This document shows, piece after piece, positions 1 to 10,642 of a stretch of DNA of 64,000 nt. The notes beneath the pieces are model-generated. The model worked only from the letters and a program-made list of their open reading frames with translations, searched no databases and had not been told where the DNA came from. The position numbers and the translations under genes were made by a program. Source of the DNA: Larix kaempferi (Eukaryota; Streptophyta; Pinopsida; Pinales; Pinaceae); NCBI GenBank assembly GCA_027924585.1, contig BSBM01000036.1, positions 5,077,001 through 5,141,000 of the forward strand, written 5' to 3'. Position 1 is the first letter of the stretch. The number at the start of each line of letters is the position of its first letter.

Positions 1-470
1 CCATCGACAGAAAGAGATGGGATGGAAGCATTATCAATATTGGTATTGACCATAGGAAGGACATTTTCCAAAGTGGAAGGCCCCTTGGGGTCATAGTATG
101 TCAATTGGTTAAGTTTAACAATCCTCCCTTCATGAGGGAACATCATGAGCCGAAAGACTGATGAAGCGACTGCCTTCATTGCATACATGTAACTACGCCC
201 AAGGAAGAGGTTGTAATCAAGTTGGGAATTAAAACCCTCGATTTCAATAAGGAAGGTTTTTCCATCTAATTCTATAGGGGCATTCAAAAGAACCCACCGA
301 GGTTGGGAAGAGTGACCATCGTAGGCTCGTAAGGATGTGGTAAAGGATTTGAAATAGAGGTGTCCCAAGATTATTCCAAACAAATATTGACATAATGTAG
401 GTAGAAGTTCCCTCATCAATAATAAATTGATGGATGACCAAGTTCTGGATCGACAGGGGAATCTAGAAAG
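1..470 (-). pseudogene. J Ty3/gypsy aspartic protease region (partial)
   Basis: Minus-strand translation gives the plant gypsy retropepsin block: FIIDEGTSTYIMS near 400-440 (catalytic D of the DEG/DSG motif), then an ELDGKTFLIEIEGFN stretch and LDYNLFLGRSYMYAM near 180-245, then the conserved PHEGRIVKLNQLTYYD near 100-150. This enzyme cleaves the Gag-Pol polyprotein. It continues past the left window edge, where RT would follow. A frame break near 245 means it is no longer one open frame. Confidence 0.75.
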
Positions 471-1009
471 CAATGGACGAAGGCATGCGGGGCTTCAACT
501 AATCCAAATCAAATGTGATTAGACATGAATCAAACAGTTCTATCACACCAAAGGCTAACAATAAGGATTTGTGATGTGTGGTGCAAGTCTTAAGGAATTT
601 CAAAGCAGACATGGAAACAGGTGATTGTGTGAAATCATCCACAATACTATATTGGAGAGCGACTCAGGTAGTAGGATTGTTCACAATGAAACATAAAGGG
701 GATTTAGGGGATTTGGGAGCCCCATCTATTATAGATCTAGGTAGATTCAAATACATGTCCATGGGAGGAGAGTCGATAGCCTTGTTAGTGGGGAGGGTTT
801 TGGTGGCAGAACCGTATTGATTGTGTCTAGTCTAAAGGTTGACATCAGAAGACAACATTAAAAGGTGTTGCACTCTTGAATCAAGGGGATGACTCGAGGA
901 AGCAAGCGTGGTAATATAATATACCATAGGTGGGTAGCTACAATTATTTGAGTAGGAAAAGGTTTTCACAAAACCATTGGAGGTTGACCGGGTTGAGGTG
1001 GAGTCAGGT

Positions 1010-2690
1010 TTGGCTACGCCTGTGGGGAAGTAGCTACTTAATGTTGGATGGCTTCATCCCAAAGTTGTCTACCTTTATCCAAATGGGGGAAGTGATGCAT
1101 ATAATTTCCATAGATGTTGCAGAAAGAACACGGATGATTGGTTCGTTGTTGCAGGTTCTTTCCTTGCTTAGGTCATTTATTAGGAGTCTGGATGGCAAGG
1201 TTATCTCCATTGTTGTTAGGGGGTTGGGAGGTTGGCCACCTCCCTGATGTTGATTTTTTCCTTGTTTATTTCTTATCCATCACATATCCTTCCCTTTTTG
1301 GTTATTAGTGGTGGGTTGGGTGATAAGGTTATGTTGTGCATAAATTTTCCCTTGCGAAGAAGGTGGAACTAGGGGAGGAGTCTGAATTGGAGTTGCGGTA
1401 GGTTGATCGGGATAAGGATAATAAGCATTCGGTGTGGGAGGGGCTGAGTATCCTTGCAGGATGTCACCATATGCAGGGCCTAGGTAGGCAGGTCCATGGA
1501 CATGTGGAATAGAGGAAGGAGGCACATAAGAGGGTGTCTCTCCTGAATGCGATGAGACACATGATAAATCAAGGCCATAAGTTGGTGTGAAAAAAATGCA
1601 GGAAAATATTGGGAAATACTAGGGGGGTTTTCGTATGGGAAACTGGTCATCGCGGGGGACGAAGGGGTATATGATCTAGGCTAAGATGAAAAAGTTCCAA
1701 TGAAACCATCAGCAACGTGGGATTCCCCCTAGGCATCCTTCCCAGATGAGCCTCCATGGGTGCATCAAGGAGAATGATGTATAAGTAGATGGAATATGCA
1801 TATATGAGGTCAAATTGTTGGGCTTTGAGGATATCCTCTTCCTTGGTTTGGGGGTGTTAAGAGAACATGACCTTGGAAATGGTTGGGATGAGGGATTTCA
1901 GGAACCAGTCCAAGAATATCCTATCATCAATTTCAAACTTGCATAGACTCTGTCGTCTAGGCCACTCACGAATATGGTCAATGATGTGAGTAATGTTGTT
2001 CTGTTGGAAAGAGAGAAGGATTTCTACTCCGGCATCATATCAAACGGGAAACTAGGAGAATTGCAGGAAATTTGAAGTTAAGGAGGCAAAGTGGGATGCA
2101 CTCTGTGGGGTTGTTCAATATACCACTTGGCTGCAACAATGATGAAAGTTCTCTGAAGTAATCATAGTCTGATGGAATCGCCCACTATAGAGTTGGAGGA
2201 ACACCATAAGTGGAAGGACATGATATGGTTTTTGGGGTCCTCCCCAGCCTTCCCTTCAAACTTATAGATATCTTAGGCGAGTTTCATAGTCATAAGGGGC
2301 CATCTAGGATCATCTCTAATGGGATCATTGGTCAGTATAGCCAAATCAGGAAGGTTTAGACTAACCATGAATGGAAAACTAGCAGTCGAGTAAAATATGG
2401 TGGGGCCAGCAATAATGTTGGTCATGGCTGCAGTCGTGGGGCAATTTCCACCAAGAGGAGTGTGGATTATAGAACTAGTATCCGTAGTGGTGGTGGAGGG
2501 GATCGTGGAGCCTCTGCTAGTGGGAATGGTGGAACCTACAATGGTATGGGTTGAGGCAGCGACTGTAGGGACGACCCCAATGGTTCCCCCAGTAGAATAA
2601 GTGGGGATTGTACTAGCCATGGGGATGTGAGTAGGTGAGTGTGTGGTTGATTCTGACTCACTGATTAAAGTCTGAATCAAAATCAACTAC
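1010..2690 (-). pseudogene. J Ty3/gypsy gag (capsid and zinc knuckle), broken
   Basis: The minus strand opens with a Ser/Thr-rich N-terminus (about 2686-2400), then NDPIRDDPRWPLM and, in shifted frames, the Retrotrans_gag core (about 1850-2270: GKAGEDPKNHIMSFHLW, ASLKWYIEQP-like and EWPRRQSLCKFEIDDRIF-like segments). A Pro/Tyr-rich spacer follows at 1280-1525. A degenerate zinc knuckle (HPCSFCNIYGNYMHHFP, last Cys lost) lies near 1085-1140. Several stops and frameshifts break it. Gag would form the virus-like particle and bind RNA. Confidence 0.7.
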
Positions 2691-2923
2691 CTCAGGGAAT
2701 GGATCTAAAGACTATGAAAGATGTCGAAATGGGGTCTGACGAGAGAGGTTTAAGAAACCGTACTCAATCAATTGCCCCCGAAGTCTACGAAATTACCTCA
2801 TAGGATAAATAGTGAAAGGAGTGTGGATGCTAAACAGGTACAGTCTGTATCGCAAAAATACACTCAAAAATCCCAACACAACTAAGTGTGCAAGAGGAGA
2901 GCTCTCAACAAATAGCCACTTAG

Positions 2924-3275
2924 TGTAAGTTTTAAACCTTAACAGTGAAATACAAACTTATATTGATTCTTAAGCATTTAACAGAAAATACACAATGGCA
3001 CACACATTACACAGATATTTTCACCTGGAAATCCTTAACTGGGAAAAAACCAGCAAAACTTAGAGCCGCACAACTCCTTTTCATTATATGTTTACAATAT
3101 ATGGTATTCTGCAGCATCTAAAACCCTAATTCGTTTACCCGAAATTAGGTTACAACCCTAATCCCTTTTACCGGGATTAGATAGAGTACAATGGGTCGAA
3201 ATCATGAAAAAGCAAAAAGCAACCCAATGGGTTGTACACGCAGCGACCATGTGAAGAGATATAACATACCCAACA
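2924..3275 (-). repeat. A 3' LTR (352 bp)
   Basis: In element orientation it begins TGTTGGGTATG and ends ACTTACA. It is collinear with 5830-6337 except that it lacks the roughly 160-bp GC-rich block present in that copy. TSD CTTAG lies immediately left of it. Confidence 0.9.
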
Positions 3276-3289
3276 TTCTCCCACTTGTT
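3276..3289 (-). promoter_or_regulatory. A polypurine tract
   Basis: Read on the minus strand this is CAAGTGGGAGAA directly before the TGTTGGG start of the 3' LTR. That is the expected place and composition for the primer of plus-strand DNA synthesis. Confidence 0.75.
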
Positions 3290-3321
3290 GTTCTCTTCAC
3301 ATACAGGAGAAATTTATGACT

Positions 3322-3700
3322 TCAACTATTCAGGGCAACAATTCCCATGTTCTCTTTACACCAAGAGAACTTCTGAGTACTCACAGACTTTGTCAAAGCG
3401 TCTGCAACATTTACCAAAGTGTCAACCTTCTCCAGCAACACTTTGTTCTGTTCAACCATGTCTCTGACGAAATGGTACTACACATCAATGTGCTTTGTCC
3501 TCGAGTGATAAGCAGGGTTCTTTGCCAAAAATATTGCACTTGAGCTATCACAACCAATCATTACTGCATTCTGAACAAAACCAATACCTGAACACAATCT
3601 TTGCAACCATACAGCTTCCTTACTTGCATGGGTAGCTGCCCTGTATTCAGCTTCTGTAGTTGAGAGTGCAACTACAACTTGTCTTCTACTCATCTACTTA
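3322..3700 (-). pseudogene. A RNase H domain, C-terminal part
   Basis: Translation shows VVVALSTTEAEYRAA (catalytic Glu), then IGCDSSSAIFLAKNP (catalytic Asp, with canonical CDNQSA changed to CDSSSA), HSRTKHIDV, one in-frame TAG, then YHFVRDMVEQ and VADALTKSVS to a natural stop at 3322. This is the end of a copia pol polyprotein that degrades RNA in the RNA-DNA hybrid. The 5' part is cut at about 3700, where C' leader sequence begins. Confidence 0.85.
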
Positions 3701-4472
3701 GAGTGCTCGAAACTGAATTCTGATTGGACAGATAGATGCGCCTTGATGAGTAGATCCAATCTACTATACTGAATTTCAAAAATCTGTGGAGAGAAACCCA
3801 ATAAATAAGGAATACAAACTTCCGTCACTGCAAAATGTCTTCTTCTCAGTTAAGCTCTGATACCATGTTAAATTTTTAGTATTAAATCACAATACTATAG
3901 GATCTTTGCTGAGATAATAACATCTACAGTATATCAATGCATGACAATCATAATATGACAAGCATCACAAGCATCACAAGAATCAAAAGCATAGAGACAA
4001 GAGACACAGAGTTTCCGTGGGGAAAACCCTAAGGTGAAAAACCCCACAAACTTCCTCAGAGATAGAGAGAGCAATGGCTCAACCAAAATACAACCAAACA
4101 ACACTGAGATAGTCTCCTAGCAGATGATCCTCCTCCTCCTCACTAGTGCGCCACTTTTCAGAGTGAGAGATAGTTACTTTTTCGAGTGAGTAAAATAGAG
4201 ATCTCCTATCTCTATTTATACTCACCTTTTTGCCCACACCTACTGGGGCCGACTTGTCTACTTAGATACATCCACATTATATTATATATAATTCCGGGCC
4301 GACCCCAAATGGTGGTCTAATAACCCATCGGCAAGTACACACACTTGCGACACTTGTCAATCCACATGACGACACTTCCTTATAGAGGAATAACACATCT
4401 CTTATAAGGGTACAATAAATATATATAAAATATACAAATGAAATACATTCCGAAGTTACATATACATCAACA
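3700..4472 (-). mobile_element. C': 5' LTR plus leader of a C-family copia, remnant inside A
   Basis: Positions 3866-4472 (607 bp) match the C-family LTRs at 10042 and 16741: TGTTAAATTTTTAG start, TACATCAACA end, and a minus-strand TATAAATA at 4213-4220. PBS 3854-3865 and leader 3703-3853 match C's leader at 16580-16740. Only the 5' end remains, and its other side abuts A's RNase H. It most likely inserted in A's pol and a later deletion removed the rest of C' together with A's integrase and RT. Confidence 0.85.
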
Positions 4473-5703
4473 CAATAGTACTGTTACATCCATTTTTTAA
4501 GGTGCTTCCCAACAACTTGTATAGAGTTCCAATACGAACTCCCCTCATCAGCACCAGTGATTCTCGAACCATCTTGCATTTGTTCTTTTCAAATAAAGTT
4601 TCCACACCTACATCATCCATTTTACTTACAGATATAAGGTTTCTAGCCAGCTTTGGAATGTGTAGAACCCCGGGAAGAGTTTTAACCCTTCCATCTTTAA
4701 GCAGTAGCTTGATCTTTCCTCGACCTATGATTTTCGCCACCGAGTTGTCTCCCAGAAATACATCTCCTCCATCATACTTTTCGTATTCAAAAAACCACTC
4801 CCTGTGAGGATTCATATGATAAGACGCACCTGAGTCAATCAACCACGAATCATGCTCTTCATGTGTACTTGAGGATGCCAGATACACATCTCCTCCTTCC
4901 TCTGTAGATTCTTTCCCATCTGCGGATGGAGCATCATTAGGTCCTCTGCTTTTATCAGTATTTTTGGATTTACAATCCTTCTTGTAATGCCCAGCTTTAC
5001 CGCACTTCCAGCATTTTCTTACAGAAGGTCCTGAAGATTTAGATCTCCCTCTAGATTTAGATCTACCACCTGAAGACTTATTTTTAGATCTATCTCCAGG
5101 GCGACCTCTTAGAAATAAGGCATCCTTGGTTTCACTATCTATGGATCTCCGCCTCATTTCCTCCGATAGTAGGGATGCAACCACATCATCAAAGTTTAGC
5201 GTGGTTGCATTACTCCCAATAGCTATAACCAGATTATCCCATGAATCTGGCAAAGAGCACAACAGACTAATACATTTTTCATCATCAGCAATTGTAATAC
5301 CAACAGATGTCAACTGACTTACCAGAGTATTGAAAGCGTTTAGATGCTCTGACACAGATTCTCCATCAGTCATCCTCAGAAGGTACAATTTCTTTCGCAG
5401 AAATAACTTATTTACCAGGGACTTTGACTGATACAGATTTCCCAGTTTATCCCATAGCTTCTTTGCACTGTCTTCTCCAGATACGTTCACCAATACCGAA
5501 TCTGCGAGGAAAAGATGAATGGTGCTCCTTGCTTTTCTTTCCAGCTTTTCCCATTCTTCTTTTACCGCACCAGTGGGCATGGTACCTGGATCTACAGCGA
5601 TCCATTGTTCTCTATCTACCAGAAGATCTTCCATTTTGAGCTTCCATAGCTCAAAGCTATGGACATTAAATTTTTCAATCTCGAATCTAGAACTGCTCGC
5701 CAT
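4473..5703 (-). CDS. A Gag-protease, long intact frame
   Basis: An open frame of about 410 codons from ATG at 5703. It has an N-terminal copia Gag (UBN2-type) with FNVHSFELWKLKMEDLL near residues 13-29 and the LGNLYQSKS-type helix region. A basic Arg/Ser linker precedes a CCHC zinc knuckle CWKCGKAGHYKKDC (about residue 230). The retropepsin motif WLIDSGASYHM (about 288) and the protease C-part LHIPKLARNLISVSKM follow. The frame then runs a few codons into the C' LTR and stops at 4456. Gag of this type resembles that of N. The gene is intact but separated from its polymerase. Confidence 0.85.
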
Positions 5704-5815
5704 TCTTTTAAAGAATAAATCACCGCTGCAAAGCTCCCACTGAAACCAGGTTTATCACAAATCCAAGATCGAGCCAAACCCTTGGAAACAAAGGCATCCC
5801 TCTGAACCCAAAAAT

Positions 5816-5827
5816 GCTCTGATACCA
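5816..5827 (-). promoter_or_regulatory. A primer-binding site
   Basis: Read on minus, TGGTATCAGAGC two bases inside the 5' LTR. It is complementary to the 3' end of plant initiator-Met tRNA, the usual copia primer. Confidence 0.9.
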
Positions 5828-5829
5828 AA

Positions 5830-6337
5830 TGTAAGTTTTAAACCTTAACAATGAAATACAAACTTATATTGATTCTTAAGCATTTAACAGAAAATACACA
5901 ATGGCACACACATTACACAAAGATTTTCACCTGGAAACCCTTAACCAGGAAAAAACCAGCAAAACGTAGAGCCGCACAACTCCTTTTCATTATATGTTTA
6001 CAATATATGGTATTCTGCAGCATCTAAAACCCTAATTCGTTTACCTGAAATTAGGTTACAACCCTGATCCCTTTTACTGGGATTAGATAGAGTACAATGG
6101 GTCGAAATCGCGAAAAAGAAAAAAAGCAACCAAAAAAAAAAATTGCGCTCCGTGCGGACTCCAGGGGCCTAACGGACCCCTCCGTGGCGTTTCGGAACCT
6201 AATGGTCCGAAACGAAGGGGGTGGGCCTTGTCAGGCTACCCCCCCTCCGGACGCGCCCGGCGCAGGAGAATCACTACTGGGCAAGGGATCGTGTTGTACA
6301 CGCAGCGACCATGTGAAGAGATATAACATACCCAACA
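5830..6337 (-). repeat. A 5' LTR (508 bp) with GC-rich block
   Basis: Same ends as 2924-3275. It is longer because of a GC-rich block at about 6132-6291. TSD CTTAG follows at 6338-6342. Confidence 0.9.
6132..6291. repeat. GC-rich hairpin block inside A 5' LTR
   Basis: About 160 bp of GC- and CpG-rich DNA preceded by a poly(A) run, absent from the sister LTR (which reads straight through at about 3220). It holds a perfect 9-bp inverted repeat, CGTTTCGGA ... TCCGAAACG, near 6188-6216. Origin unknown. Confidence 0.75.
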
Positions 6338-6567
6338 CTTAGGCTAACAGGATAAAAAATTCTAATGCAGCTGAATGTACAAGAGGAGAGCTCACAAAAA
6401 AGGGGAACTCATTCCAACAACAAGTTCAAAAATCCTACTGCAATTGTGTGTTACAGAAGGTGAGCAACAACAAAATGGCCAGAAAGCCAACATGCAGCGC
6501 TCCTCGAAAAATAAAATGACCTACTAACCTATCAGATAAAGGAACAACCAGTCACCTAACTAAAAGT

Positions 6568-6948
6568 TGTTAGGAACCCGTGTCAACCCTTCTCTTTACT
6601 TTGTTAGTATATTGTTGTTGGACGCACATGCTTTGTAAATCGTTTCGTAGTATTTGTTGATCCATAGTTTGTATTATCCCATGGTATTGACCCATAGTAT
6701 TGGACGCATATGCTTTGTAAGTTGTCCCATAGGATTATATGTCCCATGGTATTGACCCATAGTATTGGGCATAAACTTAGTATATAAGTGTGTGCTAAGG
6801 CCAATGAAGGTATCGTGAAGTTATTTGTATTGAGCTTGCTCAAAGGACGTTTCCCCTTGAAGTGGCCTGCGATAAATAAATCGATTCTGAGTTCTATTAT
6901 TTCTGTTATATCGTGTATTCTCATTAATTAATTGTTGTGGGTTCTTCA
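6568..6948 (+). repeat. B 5' LTR (381 bp)
   Basis: TGTTAGGAACC start, GGTTCTTCA end, matching 20692-21073. Upstream of a TATATAAG box (6781-6787) are two imperfect copies of a 65-80 bp unit containing GGACGCA(C/T)ATGC and CCATGGTATTGACCCATAG, likely U3 promoter repeats. Confidence 0.92.
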
Positions 6949-6952
6949 CTTC

Positions 6953-6964
6953 TGGTATCAGAGC
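6953..6964 (+). promoter_or_regulatory. B primer-binding site
   Basis: TGGTATCAGAGC four bases inside the 5' LTR, complementary to initiator-Met tRNA. Confidence 0.9.
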
Positions 6965-8058
6965 ACTTTCTTGGGCTCGTTGGGTGGAATTTCTGTCAAT
7001 TTTTTTTTACACATTTGTTGCAAGTTCGGATGTGGGAATAATCCCTATATGCTTAACTGTGGTAAGTACTTGGGCATAAGCCCTAAAACTCATTGTGAGG
7101 AGTACCACAGGAACCCCAAAGTAGCTGGCCCATTGAGAGGACCTGCCAGTGAAAAGAGCAACGACCCCTACCTGATTGACTAGTTCCCACTAGTGAATTA
7201 AACCAAGAGCTGTCGTTTGTGGCAAAGCAGTTATCAGTTTTATCTAAGCCATGGAGTGAGGGGTACTGCCCTAATTCGCAAGCTGTCAGACAACATTGGT
7301 GGCCGAGTGAAACTCTTGAACTGTTAGGAAGCCGAAAATACCTGGGGTCCATATCTATTTTGAACTGAACTATTGTCGATCACTTCTGCGCTATTTCAGA
7401 GCCATTCCGAGTCGTTTCAGATCCATTCTGAAAGCCGTTCCCGATCCAGCCGTTCCCGATCTATTCTGAAATTCGTTTCAGATCCAGCTATTTTCGATCC
7501 ATTCGGTGCCATTTCAGTTCCATCTATTGCCGATCCCTTCCACGTTGTTGCAGATCTAATTGTTCTGATCCCTTCTGCGTTGTTGTAGATCCATTTCTGA
7601 AGAAAAACAAAAAACAAAAAGGTCAGTTTTTTTGCCATATCTCCCTTGTTTTAACTCAGTTTCCCTTGAAACTTCCTGGACACCCCTACAATCCCATTCT
7701 GCATATTGCATTCCTAAGGACCCTATCCCAAAATCTACTTCCCAAAGCCAGAAATCTCACATTTGTCTATTTTTAGGGTTTTCCATAACTTCTTCAATTT
7801 TAACCCACTCGCCTCCAAATTTTTCCACCGTGTTCATTCCCTATTTCTGCTTCTTTGTCCCTCTCTGACAAATTTTCCCATTCTTTCACCCTGCTTCTAA
7901 AATCCTCATTTTTTGCTTCCCTCTCTATTAGAAAGTGTCCAAAACATAGTCAAACCCAAATTACCCATCAGAGTTTTTCCCAAATCCAAATTTACCTTTA
8001 CTAAATAAGCTTATGTTTGTGTTTTTCTACCCATTCCCCCCCCCAAAAAAAAAAACTC
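6965..8058 (+). other. B untranslated leader
   Basis: About 1.1 kb between PBS and gag with no supported gene. From 7375 to 7600 it is built of degenerate short repeats around TTCCGATCC/TTTCAGATCC. From 7640 to 8055 it is pyrimidine-rich. Confidence 0.6.
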
Positions 8059-9402
8059 ATGGTTATGGTTGTCACCCGCGCAGGAGAAAAAACCATGGAG
8101 GAAGCACTTGCAGTCATCCAAACCAAAATCCAGGATCTGGATGAAAAATTTATCGGCCTCCATCTTGAGCATTCAGCCATGAACAACAAACGACAGTCCG
8201 AGTCTTCATCAGACAATGGGTTCTCTTCTTACAGCAATTTCCGTGGTTCGAAGCTTGATTTTCCTTGCTTCAATGGTATTGATCCGACTGGATTGATCTA
8301 TCGTGCAGAACAATATTTCAATCTGCATAATACTTTTGATGTCAACAAAATTCCACTTGCATCATTTCATTTGGAACAGGAAGCTCTTCAATGGTACCGT
8401 TGGTACATCAAGGCTCATGAAGAGCCAAAATGGCTAGATTTTTTCCAGCTCCTTTTGCAGTGATTTGGTCCTAGTGCTTTTGATGACTTCACGGGAGCCC
8501 TCACTAAACTTCACCAATTTGGAACTATGAGAGAGTATCAGACAGAATTTGAGAAACTAGCCAATCACACAAAAGGATTGTTTGATGAATTCTACAGGAG
8601 TTGTTTCATCAGTGGTCTTAAGGATGAAATCCGCTCAGGGGTTAAAATGTTCTTTCCCAACACAATGATGGAAGCCCTGGGGTTGGCTAAGTTGGTAGAA
8701 TACAAGATTGCAATCCAACAATGCTCCAAACCCACTTTTGTTCCCTTCTGAAATATGGGTTCTCAACGACCTCCCATCTCGCCAGCTCCTCGACCAACTC
8801 CTATCAAGCATTTGTATGAAACAGAGATGCAGGCACACAGAGAAAAAGGGATTTGTTATAATTGTGATGGGAAATTCAATCGGGGACATAAATGTGTTCC
8901 GTAAAATCTCTATCTCTTGGATATGGATTCTCCGCTTGCCTCTAAAATTGGTGAAGAAGCTCAAAATACAATGGATGATCAGGTCGACATTCAGGAGCCG
9001 TCTATTGACCCCCCATCTTTGGATGACCAACCAGAAATATCTCTCCATGCTTTATCCGGCGTCACCACCCCCCAAACAATGCGGGTCAGGGGTTACTTCA
9101 AGAAGCTTCCTCTTACAATACTCATTGATTCTGGTATCACTCATAACTTCATTGACCCTAGGATCGCCAAACAAGCTGATTGTTTTGTCCATCCTTGCTC
9201 CAACTTTGAAGTCATGGTTGCCAACTGGGTAACCTTACCTTGTAAAGGAAAGTGTCACAATATGCATATCTCTCTGGAATATTATAACCTACGCTCTGAC
9301 ATGTTTTCCTTTTCCCTAGGCAGATGTGATGTGGTTTTGGGCGTTCAATGGTTATGCACACTTGGCCCCATCTTATGGGATTTTGATGAAATTTGGATGT
9401 AG
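8059..9402 (+). pseudogene. B Gag-protease with nonsense mutations
   Basis: One reading frame from ATG 8059 (preferred over 8017, because the protein starts MVMVVTRAG next to the gag helix) to 9402. It is broken by stops at 8461-8463, 8749-8751 and about 8902. Gag core: LDFPCFNGIDPTGLIYRAEQYF, LEQEALQWYRW and TMREYQTEFEKLAN. Zinc knuckle CYNCDGKFNRGHKC near 8850. Protease LTILIDSGITHNFIDP near 9115 (canonical DSGAT changed to DSGIT) and CDVVLGVQWL near 9325. Only point changes separate it from an open frame. Confidence 0.85.
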
Positions 9403-9419
9403 TTTTCAGTCAATGGGAA

Positions 9420-10036
9420 ACAACACAAATTTACGGGCTTACAACAAGGGTCTCTCCGCATCATTAGTTCACATCGCCTGGAAAAGATCCTTAAGAAGAA
9501 TTCACATGGTTTCATCGCTCAACTCCATTCCATTCATATGCACCCATCAACGGTCTCCACTACTTTCTTGGATAGATATGAAGGTGTCTTTGCTGAACCA
9601 GTTGGCTTGTCTCCTTCAAGAGACCTTTCTAGTAAGAATTTAGCCGCATCTACATCTCAGCAGGAAATGATGGCTATTTTGCATGTAGTACAGAAGTGGT
9701 AGCCATACCTATTAGGGAATTATTTCTGCATCAAGACTGATCTCCAAAGTCTAGAAAAATTCCTGGAACAACAGGTCTCCTCCCCAAAACACCTAAAATG
9801 GGTTACCAACTCATGGGTTCTGCCTATGCAATCACTTACAAGAAGGGTAAGGACAATATGGTGGCAAATGCTCATTCTAGCACATTTGATGACCCAGTTT
9901 CTCTTACAGCTATTTCTTTGCTTGTTCCAAATTGGTTGCAATCTATTCAACATGGCTATCTCTTCTATGAACTCCATGCTTCTTCATCAACAGGGCGCTT
10001 TGGGTTCCTCAAAACGTATGACCAGGAACAATGTAA
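9420..10036 (+). pseudogene. B protease-RNase H junction; RT deleted
   Basis: After the protease C-terminus (about 9420-9640, ending SPSRDLSS) the sequence goes directly to RNase H: AASTSQQEMMAILHVVQKW, KTDLQSLEKFLEQQ, SSPKHLKWV, and in another frame AITYKKGKDNMVANA (9825-9870). The whole RT (no YVDD or equivalent) is absent, a clean internal deletion near 9640. C is inserted at 10042. Confidence 0.75.
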
Positions 10037-10041
10037 CTTCT

Positions 10042-10642
10042 TGTTAAATTTTGAGCATTAATTCACAATACTCTAGGATCTTTGCTGAGAGAATAACATA
10101 TACAGTATATCAATGCATGACAATCACAATATGACAAGCATCACAAGAATCAAAAGCATAAGAGACAAGAGACACAGAGTTTCCGTGGGGAAAACCCTAA
10201 GGTGAAAAACCCCACAACTTCCTCAGAGATAGAGAGAGCAATGGCTCAACCAAAGTACAACCAAATAACACTGAGATAGTCTCCTAGTAGCAGATGATCC
10301 TCCTCCTTACTAGTGTGCCACTTTCTGAGTGAGAGTGAGTTAATTTTCCGAATGAGTAAAATAGAGATCTCCGATCTCTATTTATACTAACCTTTTTTCC
10401 CAGTGACCTTATGGGGCCGACTTGTCTATCTAGATACATCCACATTATATTATATATAATTCAGGGCCGACCCCACATGTTGGTCTAATAACCCATCGGC
10501 AAGTACACACACTTGCGATACTTGTCAATCCACATGATGACACTTCCTTATAGAGGAATAACACATCTCTTATAAGGGTACAATAAATATATATATATAA
10601 TACACAGATGAAATACATTCCAAAGTTACATATACATCAACA
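10042..10642 (-). repeat. C 3' LTR (601 bp)
   Basis: In element sense starts TGTTGATGTATATG and ends TTTAACA. It contains TATAAATA (10379-10386 on minus). The adjacent purine tract (10643-10656, minus CTAGTTAAGAGGGAG) primes plus-strand synthesis. Confidence 0.92.

Larger units (their letters stand above)
2924..6337 (-). mobile_element. A: Ty1/copia retrotransposon with intact TSD, deleted pol
   Basis: Two LTRs (2924-3275 and 5830-6337) flank a minus-strand interior and are bounded by an exact 5-bp target duplication CTTAG (2919-2923 and 6338-6342). A PBS lies beside the right LTR, and a purine tract (read on minus, AAGTGGGAGAA) beside the left one. Gag-protease and the RNase H end survive. 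Integrase and reverse transcriptase are missing and replaced by a piece of a different copia element (C', 3700-4472). The element therefore cannot move by itself. Confidence 0.92.

Noticed and set aside
578-1247. Plus-strand ORFs near the left edge
   Set aside because: They are shadows of minus-strand J gag and protease, which carry the recognisable motifs.
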